A DNA stretch of 64,000 bases from Fulvia fulva (Eukaryota > Ascomycota > Dothideomycetes > Mycosphaerellales > Mycosphaerellaceae): positions 4,774,001-4,838,000 of the forward strand of contig NC_063014.1 in the NCBI RefSeq assembly GCF_020509005.1, in the 5' to 3' direction. Every line of letters begins with the position of its first letter. Positions within the stretch are counted from its first letter, which is position 1. Of the stretch, positions 21,190 to 34,029 are shown piece by piece. The notes beneath the pieces were generated by a model. It made no database searches and was not told where the DNA came from. It saw nothing but the letters and a program-made list of their open reading frames with translations. Position numbers and translations under genes: made by a program.

Positions 21190-22660
21190 AGACCCTCTAG
21201 ACTAAATATACTTGCGCTTTCGTGCTTTTCGCTATATAAGGGCCTCGTTAGACTTACGTAGCTTACTAATCTCGCTTCGTATAAGAGCTATCTAATACGC
21301 TATCTCTCTACTCCCTTTTATAAGCTAATACACCCCTTCCTATAACGAGTTTAGCGATGAACCTACCCGGGCACGCATTTTGTTCGTTACTAGTATCGAT
21401 TAAGAGTCGAATTCTTTTATAGTTCGTAGTGTCTTCGACTCCTAAGGGGTAGAGTCCGGAGCTAGAGGGGTTATCGTACGTAGCTTGATATTAAGCTTGT
21501 CTATTACTGCCTATAGATTGAATAGAACCAAACTAGCGCTTCTGAAGCTCGATAGGATGTTCTCCTGTCTAAATATAGCGTTATAGGCTACCCGGAAGGC
21601 GCGTAGGAACTCTACTTTATCGATATAAGTAATACGCTAGCGTACTAAGCCCGAGAGCTAAGCACTATATACCTTCTTTAAAGGCGAATAGTAACCTATA
21701 TCTAATGGCTAGAGTAAGTACGAGGCGTACGATAGTATATATAGGGCTAAGATCTTGTATTCCTTATACAGATTCTAGAATGCCTTCGAGTTATAGCTCT
21801 TGTAGCTATCGATAATAAGCAGTCTCTATACCCTAGTCGTACGAGCTATAGTATACTTCTAGAAATGCTCTAGCTACCGTATACCGAACTTATTGTTAGT
21901 CTAGCCGTTCTCTATTAGCCCGATTATCTAGTCTAGACCCAAGTTGCCGTCTTAGTACTAGGTACTAATATGCTGTTTGCCTATAAGGATAACGTAGGGT
22001 AGGAGCGCTATTCCGTGTATATAGATAGTCTTAATCACTATTGCCTATTCTCTATTACCCTGTTAAACGACCTTCCTCTTTCTACTACGCCTTTCTAAAC
22101 CCGTAACGTCGCTCTAAGACGTAATAACACCTATTATAAACCCTATCTCGTCGAAGTTATAGGTGTCCTAGTTAAGGATACTATACTTCTCCTTTATATT
22201 ACGTATAAGCAAGAACTACCTCTCGATAACGTCTAGATCTTCTATTAGGGCTCGCTAATGATCGTATCTACGTGTTATACGAACCTTTAGCTCACGATGC
22301 CGCCTAATGAACCTGTCTGTCTAATTAAGACTAGCGGGCTTAAGACCCTTCTCTTATAGTAATAAATCGGCTATTGCTCGTATACTAGCCTTTAATAGCG
22401 GGAAACCTCTAAGATCTAGCTCGAGTATATACTCAAGTATCACCCTCTCTTCTAGCTCTATAAGCTTCTTCGAATTAGGCTCGTAGTCACCCCGAGGAGG
22501 TCGTCTATTCAATCGATACCCTAGTATAGTTCGAGACGCGTCGTATACCTTTATAGCAAGTCGATTCGTAATTGTCGCGTCGCGTTTCGTAGCCTAGACA
22601 GCTAAGGTCAGTTTAGCCTCGTTTAAAGACAATATACGCTATAATAGTAGTTGTATAGCT
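21190..22660 (-). pseudogene. Fot1/pogo-type DDE transposase, RIP-inactivated
   Basis: Minus-strand translation gives a pogo-type helix-turn-helix start (SLNEAKLTLAVQATKRDATI) near 22630. The DDE core follows: GFIIGVITS, then IKTIYIHGIALLPYVIL, then ENG-TNNKFG, then LLIIDSYKSYNSKAFQN and LQPLDIGYYSPLKK. The Asp in LIIDSYKSH-like and LQPLD blocks are the second and third catalytic positions of the family. Stops occur where Gln and Trp are expected (for example EN-G-stop-TNN for the usual Trp), as RIP predicts. No intact protein remains. Confidence 0.85.
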
Positions 22661-22666
22661 ATATCT

Positions 22667-22736
22667 ATAGAAGTAGTACAGTTCTTAGCAAAAGTAGCCC
22701 GCTCGGTAGTATAGCCCGCTCGGTAGTAAAGTACGT
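22667..22736 (-). repeat. Right terminal inverted repeat of the Fot1-like element
   Basis: Complement of the left repeat, with the same doublet of CCGAGCGGGC boxes. Differences from the left arm are C/T or G/A at CpA context, consistent with RIP. Confidence 0.85.
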
Positions 22737-22989
22737 TATAGAAGATGTTTTAAAAGTAGGTTATATAACGTAAAGGATATAAGAGGGCTACGAATTAACG
22801 ACCGATCGGATTCCTAATTTATCGACGAGGACTATCTATTCGACAGCCCTTATTAATACGAGCAATCTACTTAAGTAGTAGCGACGCGTACACGCTAGCG
22901 GCGGCGTAATCGTAGTATAAAAAATCCTAAAACTAAGGTTCCGTTCCCCGACGGTAGACCCTAGAGTTACGGAGCTACGGAGGATAACT

Positions 22990-23826
22990 ACCTAATTAGG
23001 AAGCGCGACCTCACCCCGAATAGTAGCGGAGGATAGCAACTAACGAGAGCTATAGCCGTACGAACATTTAGTACTAAGAGCTAAGCTAAGGAACAAATAA
23101 AGGAAAAACCTAGGATATAAGCTAAGGCCTACTATATAGAAAGTAGAGGCTAACGATAAATAGTATAGCGTAGACGACCCTATATACGGAGGCGGAAAAC
23201 TTACTAGGGGATAATAAACCCCTAGCCCGGGTATATAAGAACACTATAGTATAGCTACTAGAAGCGCTAAAAACGCTATTATACTAAATCCTAAAGACGA
23301 TCTAATAAGTAAGATAGAAGGTAGCCTAGAGACTAACTATATAGGTAATAGTAGTAGTAGGTAAGAATTAACCCCCTACGAAGGTAAGTAATACGGTACG
23401 CCTATATATTACTAATCCGGCGGAGAAACAAGAAATTGCAGCCCTAATAAGTAAGGAGATTATCGATAGAATCGGCTAAAAGGAGGTAGTTAGAGCGAAG
23501 GTAGAGGCAATAGGCGTAGTAAGACTCTTTACCGTATAAGAGTCTAATAGATCAAAACTAGAGACCTATAAGGAGGGGACTACTAAAGTCGCGAAGTTAG
23601 TACGAGTCTCCTACTAATAGTATACCGTTATTGCCTACGGGGTCCCTAGGATATTTAAGGTCGAAGACCTTCCCTAACTCTAAGTATAGAACTAGAATAT
23701 ATCCCTAGGAGTACGACTAACGAAGGCGGTATAGTTATATAAGATAGTAGACCGAGAGAAGACGTATTTATCGCTTATTATCTAGGTAGAGACAGCGGAA
23801 TAAGCTAACTAGATACTAGATAATAG
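22990..23826 (+). pseudogene. Family B ORF1 (Gag-like), first part
   Basis: Plus-strand frame near 23420 reads EKQEIAALISKEIIDRIG, then AKVEAIGVVRLFTV and ESNRSKLETYKEGTTKVAK. This parallels ORF1 of the intact M element (KEIIQKIGIQ, GGVLKLFTAQEQDRKRLETQ). It is interrupted by L2 and continues at 28831 with degraded knuckles. Stops replace Gln and Trp codons. ORF1 proteins of such LINEs bind RNA. Confidence 0.7.
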
Positions 23827-24099
23827 ATAGATAGATAGATTTGTTATTCCCCTGTTCTAGGACCCTATCCGGCCTATACAGGTATATATCTATTGTTATG
23901 TACAAAGGGAAACCCGAATAGGTAAAAACCCTTCCCGCCCCCGACTACTCCTTGTCTAGATTAGCTTTCCCTCTGAACGTACGTAGTCTATGTCACTACC
24001 CCGTTAGCCCCCGCTCCTAGCCGGTCTCGTCGCGCTGCGTCGTGTCCTCTCTTCCTGCACTGCTCCTACTAGGCGGTACTGTTCTAGCCAGCCCTTCTC

Positions 24100-27000
24100 T
24101 AGTATCCAGTTCGTAATGCGCCGTAGGTCTTCAGCGTTGTTAAGAAGTGCCCTAATCGTCCGGTTCCTCGCCTTTGCCATCTACTCCCCCCTTCCTAGCG
24201 ACCACCTCGGGCAGACGAGGAGTGCGTGCCGTACGTTCTAGGAGCGATAGCCGTAGGGGCAGCTAGTATTCGTGTATCCTGGAACCTTCCTCTATAATAG
24301 GTACCCCTAGAGGCCGATGTGTTCGCTTCGTAGTTGGGTTGCTATACTACTCTATGCCCTCGTAAGGCGGTAGTAGATGAGCTTCGGGGGGTGCTTGACC
24401 GCGGATTTTGTAGCTGACTATTCCTTAGGTTGTCCCGCTAGCTAAGGGCGTCCACTATGCCCTACAACCTAGTTGTTCCACCTCTCTTTCTATAGTTGCT
24501 CTACAAACGATTTCTTACCTTCCTATTATGTTGCTAGCTGTTCGTCCCTTGCCCGGTAGTTCGGCTCGTTTCCGGGTCGAATGCCCTTATACGCTAGTAC
24601 TAATTCGCGGGCCCTTACGACTACACTGGCGATGACCTTCTATACTAGGTACTGTGCCGACTTGCCTAAGTAGGAGGTCCGTAGTCCCTAGATATATAGG
24701 TCGATCGGCGGTATAGCGGTCTCGTGCTTATATATCCTCGTTAGTGTCGACTTATATGCCCCGGTGACCTTCCTTAGGCATTGGTTTTGGATCTTCGCTA
24801 GCGGCGCGACGAGTCCCTTCGATAGGCAGGCCCTCTCGCCTAAGGACCACACTTGGCTACTATAGGTAAGGACTGGCCGTACAATAGCCGTATATAGAAG
24901 TCGTGACTGCCGGAAGTCCGCCCCCTATATAGACGTAGTAAGCCTCTAGTATAATACTATATTCTGTTTAGCTTTCCGTAATATTACCTATACGTACTTC
25001 CTCTACCGTAGCGCCGGGTCTACCTATAGTCCGAGGATCCTGAGCTGATTTGCCGGGTTAGTCGTATGCCCCTATATCTAGATAGAAGCTTGCATATTGT
25101 GGAACCGTGGCCGGCGCGTAAAGTGTATCAGATTGTACTTTTCTAGGGCAAACCGAGCCCCGTGCCTCCTAGCCCAGTCCTCGTAGATCTTGTGCTTCTC
25201 TTCTAGTAGCCTACAGTTCTCCTTAGTCGAGGAAGACTACGCTAGGATGTTTATGTCGTCTACGAAGCCGCTCGTAGCGGTGTTCTAGGATTCTAGGGCT
25301 AGGAGCAGCGTCGCTATAAAGAAGAGGAACAGAATAGGTACTAGCGTTAAGCCTTACGGGATTCTAGTGTAGACTACTTGAAATAGGCTTCTATACTAGC
25401 CGACTAGGATCGACGTACTGCGGTTTTAGAGGTAGGACCGTACGAAGTTGACAAGCCACTTAGGGAGTCCTTTCGACCTTAGGATGTAGAGAAGCCGCGG
25501 GTGTGACACGTAGTCGAAGGCTCCCGATATGTCTAGGCTAAGTAAGGAAGCCACCTTGTCCCTATTCTTATACTAGATAGCCTTTACCTAAGAGGTGATA
25601 AGTTATATCGCGGATAGCGTCGATCGCTATAGGCGCGTACCTATCTAGGTGTCCGGGAGTAGGGAGTGTTCCTCTACCGCCTCGGAGAGTCTCGTTACAA
25701 CCAGCTTCTCAAGCGCCTTCCTAAGAGTGTTAAGGAGCGCAATTAGGCGGTACGACTTCACCTACGTATAGTCTTCCTTCTGCGGCTTACGTAGGACCAC
25801 TATCGTCGATTGTTTAAAAGCTATCGGGTGGTATCCGGTCTGTAGGCAGGCGTTGAAGATCGCTATAACTACTAGGGCTAGTTGATCTCTACACTTCTTT
25901 AGTAGCTCGTTTGGGATCCTATCCGGCCCCGGGGCTTTCTTCGCCGGCAACTTCCTTAGCACAGCGGTAACTTCTCCCTCGGACACCTCCTGTTAGACCG
26001 CGATGCTAGGGGCTAGGGGAGTAGAGCTATTTATGTCGCTTAGATCAGCCTCGACTAGGGGTGGGAAGAACTTGCTAGCCAGTAGACGCGCCTTGGCCTC
26101 GGGGTCGCTAACCGGGCTACTAGGCGATTGTAGCGCTAGGATAGAGAAGGAGGGGCCCTATATAGGGTCCTGTCGGGCCCATTTCGCTAGCTTCTACATC
26201 CTCTCTAGCGTGCCGGCGATTTCTTCTACTGTGGCCCTCTAGCCGACTGCTTTCTCCCTCCGTATTATGGCTTTCTTCTGTTAGCATGCCTCCCTATATA
26301 CGTTCTAGGCCTCCTCGCTATAGCTGCTCGTCCACACCCGGCGGGCTCTCCTTGCTTCTCTTACTACCGTAGTGTACTCCGGCGTCTAGTATAGTTTGGA
26401 CTATGTCGTTAGTTAGGCAAGCGGAACGTGAAGTAAGGTCGCTTTTCTTATTTCGTCTATCAACCCCTAGACTGCTTCGTCTATCTCGTCTTTACTGTTG
26501 TATTGCTGCTACGCGATCTAGACTAGCCTCTTAGAGTCATCGAGGTACGCCTAGATGTTGGCCTAGTGGGCCTTTCCCTAGTTTAGCTTAGGGGTTCTCG
26601 CTAGTGTGCGTTATATCTATATCGTAATAGAGGTCCTAACTAGTATATAGTCTGACGACGCCTCGAGTTCATGTTCGATCCTATAGTAGGTTACCGTGTA
26701 GTAGTGGCTATCTGAGATCTAGGAGAGGTCGATCGTGCCTTGGAGTCCCCCTCTCTTCTAGGTGCCTAGGTCCTTCGGGGTATTAAGGGCAATTGCGTTG
26801 CTCGCCATCAAGTCGAGTACTTCGTCGGCTATAGGGTGCGGCTACATAAGGCTTTCCTAGGAAGGGTGGTGTATGTTGAAGTCTCCTACTACGATGTGGC
26901 ACCCTTGTCTCTTGAGCGTACTGTCTAGGTGTCTGTAGACCCCTAGGTCGCGGCTAGACCTCGAGGCTAGCGGTTGTATATATAGGTTGTGTATCTAGGT

Positions 27001-27315
27001 GCTACCCACGTGGAGGGAGGTAATATCGCCCCCGCCTTCTTCGTCTACGTAGTACACTACCTCCCAGTCGGATTCTAGTATGTCCTTACTGACATAGAAG
27101 CACGTGCGGGGTCTGCCGTCGCCTCGTAGGCATGTCGTATAGCCTAGTGACTTGTAGGTCGTTAGTCTCTTATAGTGCGGGTTAATCTATAGCTCCTGGA
27201 TTGCAAGGACGTAGTGGACGCGCGGGTCCGCCTCGTGTAGGAAATGGTTCTAGACTATATCCTTACTATGGTTGACGTTATACTAGATGATACTAAGCGT
27301 GTCGAGGCTAGTCAT
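24100..27315 (-). pseudogene. Family L ORF2 (endonuclease-RT) remnant in L2
   Basis: Starts at the ATG of the ATGA overlap (27315) with TSLDTLSI and YNVNHSKD, the first endonuclease block. The best preserved part is 25986-25762: SEGEVTAVLRKLPAKKAPGP, then PDRIPNELLKK and VVLRKPQKEDYT, the N-terminal RT blocks. The GFVDDINILA block lies near 25270. Stops are RIP-type. The same protein region in M is intact and aligns block by block. Confidence 0.8.
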
Positions 27316-28640
27316 CGGCATCGATAATCATTTCCTCTATATCGTCCTATGTCCTACTGCCCTATACGTCCTGGTCTACGCCTATCGGCTATGTACTAAA
27401 GGGGAGCCGGGCCTAGTTAGATTCCCTCGCCGTAGCTAGCAGAGTACGTGGCCTCCCGTACGCCCTAGGCTACGTATCCTTTATATCGTTCTCGGCCCTA
27501 GGGCGCTTATGCCCGACCGCCGCTAGTTAGTTCCGGTATAGGCTAGCCTTACGGTCGCCGTAGAATCTTAGGGCGACGGTTCTGTTTATAATTGCCTTGT
27601 TTTTCGCTAGTTTCCGCTATAGGCATTCCGTACTATACAATAGGTAGTGCCCCGGACAGTTCGCGCACCGTCTCGTAGTCGATGTACAGTCCCTAGACAT
27701 ATAGTCTCCTATATAGTTCGAGCAGGCCTGCTTGTTTATACACGTGTAGGTTTAGTGTCTATACTGTTAGTATTTGAAGCATTAGAGGACACGAAAGGAT
27801 AAGGAGTGCTTTTCTACTATCTTGAGGCTATATTACTAGACCAGGCCTTGTTCTATCGCTAGATCCGCCGCTTTCGCGTCTTATAGCCATACTATTAGCG
27901 CCGAGGCCTTCTTGCCTTCTAGCCATTTCCTATAGAGCCAAGTCGCCTTCTAGATTAGAGAGTTAAGAGTGACCGGGTTGTCCTCTTAGAGAGCGCGTAG
28001 GTGACCCTAGTTAGTTAGGTCAAACTCCTTAGGTATGCTATAGACTAGGATCGTAAATTGTTTCGTTAAGACCTTCGCTAATGCCGCAACCTTAGATGCC
28101 TACTATAGCTATGCCTCTAGGTGCCTCCTAGTATTAGTAGAGCTAGTATAGATCTATAGAGTGCCGTTAGACTGTTAGTTCACTACGACTACCCCTAGTT
28201 AGTTGATTCGTTAGGCGAGCTCCTTGTTCGATAGCTTCGCAACTTCGGCCTAGTCTTCCTTTGCTATAATGCGGATCGTAACTACATCGTGCGTTAGGCG
28301 GGGGCCTAGTATCGATGCCGCAACCGATGCCTAGCTATAGGGGTGTTGATTCCGGGTGGCCTTACTAATCGCCTAGGACGTCGTCCTCATTTCTTGTTGC
28401 CCTCGGTAATACGACAGTATAAGCGCCGTGCGTAGCTAAGTGATTATTACCTATAGAGACTAGTAAGGGAGCTGATCGTTAGTTTCTATACTTTTCGCGT
28501 CCTCTATAAGTTGCTACCAGTTGTCTTAGGGGGGCTTCGCCTATAGGGCCGTAGGCGCCGTTAGTACCGTAGCCTAGGCTACTATTGCCTAGGAGTTGCC
28601 TAATGTAGCTAGGCACCTCCGCGGCGTTTGGAGCTAAAGA
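27312..28640 (-). pseudogene. Family L ORF1 (Gag-like) remnant in L2
   Basis: This minus-strand frame ends at an ATGA motif (27315-27312) where the ORF1 stop overlaps the ORF2 start. A knuckle region near 27790-27640 reads as CFKC-like motifs with Cys partly lost. Stops occur at CAA/CAG-derived codons. Corresponds to 47095-48460 in L4. Confidence 0.6.
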
Positions 28641-28830
28641 AACAGGGTAAAGAGAGCTTCAAGCTGTCCAGATTGAATAAGGTAGAACTCCCTTAGTCCT
28701 AGGGGCAGTGGCCTGCTTTTTATATCGTTAGAATGGCCTTGATAAGAGCTTTCGAATGTGTCGTGCTTTAGCGTAGAGATCGATGATTCCGCTATAGTTA
28801 TGTCGGGGTCCTTTTGATACTAGATAATAG

Positions 28831-29390
28831 GCTATTCTAGAACTACGAGAGAATAAACACGGAGATCTATTAGAGTAGCTATAGGGTACTATAATGCTTC
28901 TAATACTAATAGTACGGTTATATAGCCCTAAAATACGGGGAGAAGACCCTAAGATGTCCTTACTACATAGGCCTATACTAGGGAAGGGAATACCTAAAAA
29001 AGAAGAGTAGGTATATATACTACGGTAGAAGGCACCTAGCGTATTTAAACTAATACCTAGCTAGAATAAAAGTATAAGAACGAGCGAGACAAGTAAGGAT
29101 CTCTATACTAGCTAGGTACCCCTAACGATAGTAGGAGGGACCTACCGTATATAAGGGCTTCGAGCCGAGTAAGAGGAAGAGGGTAGAAGAGACGAATAAG
29201 GGAACCTAACCCTAAACGTATCTACCTCCCGGTAGGCCTCGACACCTTAACCGGGCTACTAACGAACTAGGCTAGATACAAATCTTTAGGGCGCCCTAGC
29301 GGCCCTAGGGCTAGCTAAATAGCGTGATATAGGCTTAGGAGACATAGTAGGATAGTATAGAAATAGACCTTACGGATAACGAATAATACT
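28831..29390 (+). pseudogene. Family B ORF1, zinc-knuckle part
   Basis: After the L2 insertion the frame gives YGYIAL and LRCPYYIGLY and YYGRRHLAYLN, which line up with the three Cys/His knuckles of M ORF1 (CQQYGHISTRC, CSHCAGSHK, CACCGKKHPSW). Several Cys have become Tyr, as expected when TGC/TGT is read after G-to-A RIP change. Confidence 0.6.
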
Positions 29391-31118
29391 ATACGACGAC
29401 ATTACTATCGTATAGTATAACGTAAACAAAAGTAGGGACAAGGTCTAGCGCTACTTCCTATAAGAGCTAGACCCGCTACGGCACTACGTTATTACGGTAT
29501 AGGAACTATAGATCAACCCCTACGTAGGACTCCTAGCTACTAATAATGACCGGAGATACTACACTATAATCGCGGGCTAACGAGGCGTTATCCCGAGGAC
29601 ATATATATATATAAGTAAGACTATAGACCTTAAGACGTAGAAGGCCTATACTAGTATAAGTACGATCGACCTATACTTTCTATTACGAGAACTTGAAGAG
29701 AGACTAGTCTAATGCCGACCGAACTACGCGCTAGAGGCCTCCTTAGACTATATCCCTATTTAAACGACGCTAGGGGTAAAGGCGATAGAGGAGCTAGTAA
29801 GCGAACTACGCCGTAACTAGAAGAAAGTATACTAGGACGATATAGGAGACTTCCTAATAGCAAACCTACCGTAGTATAGGGAACTCGAGACGATAGCTTA
29901 GCTAGATTAAGTAGCGGAACAGATTACCTCGGTTTTATAGTAAGTAGCGTAACAATATACGCCGTTACTCCGGCCCTTAACGTAGTAGAAGGCCTTCTAG
30001 ACCTCTAAATACTCTACGAAGGTAAAGGAGGCTAGAAGGGCAAGGCGATAGTAGACGGAGGAACATACCTAAGAGACGTAGGAGCAATACTGTCGCGCGA
30101 CATAAGAGAAGAAGGTATAGATAAGACGCAATAAGCTATAGGACTAGAGAGCAACGATCGGGCTCGTTATAGAAAACCCGGAATAGATATAGAGACTAGC
30201 TAAATAGGTACGACTACCTAAAGAGCAACGAACCCCTTACTTCCCTCTAATCGTAGACCGCGAAGGGATTGCCTAGACTACGCCCCGGGGCAAGGCAAAA
30301 GTATAAGCCGACTATTTCTTTTCGACGTAAGTAGAGGTAGACCTTACGGATATCGACCCGAGTATATACCCGGAACCCCTAGACATAGATTAGGCGGTTA
30401 GCTCTAATATAGTAAAAGGAGTTATAAGTAAGCTAAAAGGACGAAAGGCCCTAGGCCTAGATAGGATACTAAATATAATACTAAAAGAGTATAGAGAAGA
30501 GATCGCGCCGAGCCTTATAAACCTATTTACCGCGTACCTACGGCTAGGGTATCACCCGAAGCGGTATAGAGAGTCTATAATAGTAGTGCTACGTAAGCTA
30601 TAGAAGGAGGACTATACTTAGCCTAAATCGTATAGGCTAATCGTACTTCTAAACATAATAGGGAAGGTTCTAGAGAAGATAGTAGCCTAGAGACTTACGT
30701 AGCTAGCCGAGGATAACTACGTACTCCTAGTAACATAGATAGGGGGAAGAAGCTAGCGAACGATACTAATAGTAATAGAGCTAATTACGGAGTAAATTCA
30801 GACCCTCTAGCACTACGGTAGGAACCGAGCGGCGTCCTTACTATCCCTCGATATCGTAGGGGCCTTCGATAACGTCTTATACTAAAGGCTAATATATATC
30901 CTATAATAGAAAGGCATCCTCTAGTAGGTAACGGAGTTTATCTACTCATTTCTCTAGGAACGGACGATATACCTAGTCCTAGGAAGGTATACGTCCGACC
31001 CGGTAAAGGTAGAGGCTAGAATACCTTAGAGATCTACTCTCTCCCCTATCCTATTTCTAATATTTATGTCTGACCTAATTCCCCTACTTACCTCTCCGTA
31101 AACCTTAGTATCGGGATT
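29391..31118 (+). pseudogene. Family B ORF2: endonuclease and first half of reverse transcriptase
   Basis: The frame starts near DITIV-YNVNKS (29396), the first endonuclease block. An RT start near 30450 follows (RKALGLDRI, then VVLRKL-KEDYT, then YRLIVLLNIIGKVLEKIVA). The first catalytic Asp is in LLSLDIVGAFDN near 30845. It is cut at 31118 by L3, then resumes at 33519 with FVDDINILA. RIP-type stops throughout. Confidence 0.75.
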
Positions 31119-33505
31119 AGCTTTATAGGAAATAGCTAGAAGGCAAGAAGGCCTCGGCGCTAATCGTATAGCTATAAGACGCGAAAGCGGCGGATCTAGT
31201 AATAGAATAAGGCCTAATCTAGCAATATAGCCTTAAGATAGTAGAAAAGCACTCCTTATCCTTCCGTGTCCTCTAATGCTTCAAATGCTAATAGTATAGA
31301 CACCAAACCTACACGTGTATAAACAAGTAGGCCTACTTGAACTATATAGGAGACTATATATCTAGGGACTATATATCGGCTACGAGGCGGTACGCGAACT
31401 GTCCGGGGCACTACCTATCGTATAGCGCGGAATGCCCGTAGCGGAAACTAGCGAAAAACAAGGCAATCATAAACAGAACCGTCGCCCTAAGGTTCTACGG
31501 CGAACGTAAGGCTAGTCTATACCGGAACTAGCTAGCGGCGGTCGGGCATAAGCGCCCTAGGGCCGAGAACGATATAAAGGATACGTAGCCTAGGGCGTAC
31601 GGGAGGCCACGTACTCTGCTAGCTACGGCGAGGGAATCTAACTAGGCCCGGCTCCCCTTTAGTACACAGCCGATAGGCGTAGACTAGGACGTATAGGGCA
31701 GTAGGACATAGGACGATATAGAGGAAATGATTATCGATGCCGATGACTAGCCTCGACACGCTTAGCATCATCTAGTATAACGTCAACTATAGTAAGGATA
31801 TAGTCTAGAACCATTTCCTACACGAGGCGGACCCGCGCGTCTACTACGTCCTTGTAATCCAGGAGCTATAGATTAACCCGCACTATAAGAGACTAACGAC
31901 CTACAAGTCACTAGGCTATACGACATACCTACGAGGCGACGGCAGACCCCGCACGTGCTTCTATGTCAGTAAGGACATACTAGAATCCGACTGGGAGGTA
32001 GTGTACTACGTAGACGAAGAAGGCGGGGGCGATATTACCTCCCTCCACGTGGGTAGCACCTAGATACACAACCTATATATATAACCGCTAGCCTCGAGGT
32101 CTAGCCGCGACCTAGGGGTCTATAGAGAAGTATAAGATCTACGAGGACTAGGCTAGGAGGCACGGGGCTCGGTTTGCCCTAGAGAAGTACAATCTAATAC
32201 ACTTTATACGCCGGCTACGGTTCTATAATATATAAGCTTCTATCTAGATATAGGGGTATACGACTAACCCGGCAAATTAGCTTAGGATCCTTAGACTATA
32301 GGTAGACCCGGCGCTATAGTAGAGGAAGTACGTATAGGTAATATTACGGAAAGCTAAACAGAATATAGTATTATACTAGAGGCTTACTACGTCTATATAG
32401 GGGGCGGACTTCCGGTAGTTACGACTTCTATATACGGCTATTATACGGCCAGTCCTTACCTATAGTAGCTAAGTATAGTCCTTAGGCGAGAGGGCCTACC
32501 TATCGAAGGGACTCGTCGCGCCGCTAGCGAAGATCCAAAACTAATGCCTAAGGAAGGTTACCGGGGTATATAAGTCGATACTAATAAGGATGCTTAAGTA
32601 CGAGACCGCTATACCGCCGATCGACCTATATATCTAGGGACTACGGACCTCCTACTTAGGCAAGTCGGCATAGTACCTAGTATAGAAGGTTATCGCTAGT
32701 GTAGTCGTAAGGGCCCGCGAATTAGTACTAGCGTATAAGGGCATTCGACCTAGAAACTAGCCAAACTACCGGGTAAGAGACGAACAGCTAGTAATATAAT
32801 AGGAGGGTAAGAAATTGTTTATAGAGTAACTATAGAAGGAAAGGTAGAACAACTAGGTTATAGGACATAGTAGACGCCCTTAGCTAGCGGGATAACCTAA
32901 GGAATAGTTAGCTACGAAATCCGCGGTTAAGCACCCCCTAAAGCTTATCTACTACCGCCTTACGAGGGTATAGAGTAGTATAGTAACCTAACTACGAAGC
33001 GAATACATCGGCCTCTAGGGGTACCTATTATAGAGGAAGGTTCTAGAATACACGAATACTAGCTACCCCTACGGCTATTACTCCTAGAACGTACGGCACG
33101 TACTCCTCGTCTATCCGAGGTGGTCGCTAGGAAGGGGGAAGTAGATAGTAAAGGCGAGGAACCGGACGATTAGGGCACTTCTTAATAACGTTAAGGACCT
33201 ACGGCGTATTACGAACTAGATACTAGAGAAGGGCTAGCTAGAACAGTACCGCCTAGTAGGAGTAGTATAGGAAGAGAGGACACGGCGTAGCGCGACGAGA
33301 CTAGCTAGGAGTAGGGGCTAACGGGGTAGTGATATAGACTACGTACGTTCAGAGGGAAAGCTAATCTAGATAAGGAGAAGTTAGGGGCGGGAAGGGTTTT
33401 CACCTATTCGGGGTTCCCTTTATATATAACAATAGATATATACCTATATAGGCCGAGTAGGGTCCTAGAACAGGGGAATATCAAATCTATCTATCTATCT
33501 CTATC
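31119..33505 (+). mobile_element. Family L LINE, 5'-truncated and internally deleted (copy L3)
   Basis: It is flanked by TAGTATCGGGATT at 31106-31118 and 33506-33518. It starts within ORF1 and keeps the ATGA junction (31743-31746). At 32124/32125 it jumps from the early endonuclease to a point after the RT catalytic block: relative to L4, bases 48842-50574 (1733 bp) are missing. The rest runs to the TATC tail. Copy L5 has exactly the same deletion junction with different flanks. Confidence 0.88.
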
Positions 33506-33518
33506 TAGTATCGGGATT

Positions 33519-34029
33519 CGTAGACGATATAAACATTCTAGCCTAGTTAGACTCGATAGAGGAGAACTATCGCCTCCTCGAAGATAGGTATAAGAAATAC
33601 GAGGAGTAGGTAAAGAAGTATAGTACCCGGTTCGCCCCTAAAAAGTACTAGCTTATACACTTTAGTAAAGCGAGAATATACTATAATATAGAGGCGGCGG
33701 TAAGAATCTAAGGCTACGAGACTAAGCTATTAGCAGAGCTACGGGTATTAGGGATCTAGCTTAACCTGAAGCTTAGCTAGAATATATAGATTAAGAAAGC
33801 CTAGAGTCGAGCGTAAGTTAACGAAGCCTCGATAAAGAGGCTTACGGTATCTATATAGGAAGTAATATTCGATAAGGTAAGGGTAATATATAAGGCGATC
33901 GTTAGACTAGCTATATTATACGGGGTATAGATTTAGGGTATAGGAGGCGTAGGCAAGCCGATCCCGAAACGGATAGAGTAACCCCTAAATAGGACTTAGG
34001 TAGGTAACCTATATAGAATACTAGAGGTA
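33519..34029 (+). pseudogene. Family B ORF2: second RT half, up to the M insertion
   Basis: Resumes directly after the 13-bp duplication TAGTATCGGGATT with the FVDDINIL catalytic block. It continues through ELRVLGI-LNLKLS and GVIVKLAILYGV-like blocks and then breaks at about 34029, where M is inserted. The remainder is at 38867-39720. Confidence 0.7.

Larger units (their letters stand above)
20871..22736 (-). mobile_element. Fot1/pogo DNA transposon, RIP-mutated
   Basis: The element is 1866 bp, starts ACGTGCTTCACTACCGAG and ends CTCGGTAGTAAAGTACGT, flanked by TA on both sides (20869-20870 and 22737-22738). Its terminal inverted repeats are about 70 bp and each contains two tandem ACTACCGAGCGGGC boxes. 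Size, TA target site and encoded transposase fit the Fot1/pogo branch of Tc1/mariner. Confidence 0.9.
23827..28815 (-). mobile_element. Family L LINE, near full length (copy L2)
   Basis: The copy is 4989 bp. The 15-bp duplication GATACTAGATAATAG lies at 23812-23826 and 28816-28830, which proves a discrete insertion. On the minus strand it runs from the 5' end at 28815 through ORF1 (to 27312), ORF2, 3' UTR and TATC tail at 23827-23840. RIP is present but less complete than in other copies: many CA/TG survive around 23950-25600. It is the best template for the family's original sequence in this window. Confidence 0.88.

Noticed and set aside
23827..23840. TATC microsatellites at many places
   Set aside because: They are LINE 3' tails: each sits exactly between a LINE 3' UTR and a target duplication. 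They are not independent simple repeats or CRISPR-like arrays.
26003..26242. 79-residue ORF, also antisense at 49532-49771 and 57221-57430
   Set aside because: It is the antisense of the family L endonuclease-RT linker in each copy. It stays open because RIP stops on the sense strand do not create antisense stops; recurrence reflects LINE copies, not a gene family.
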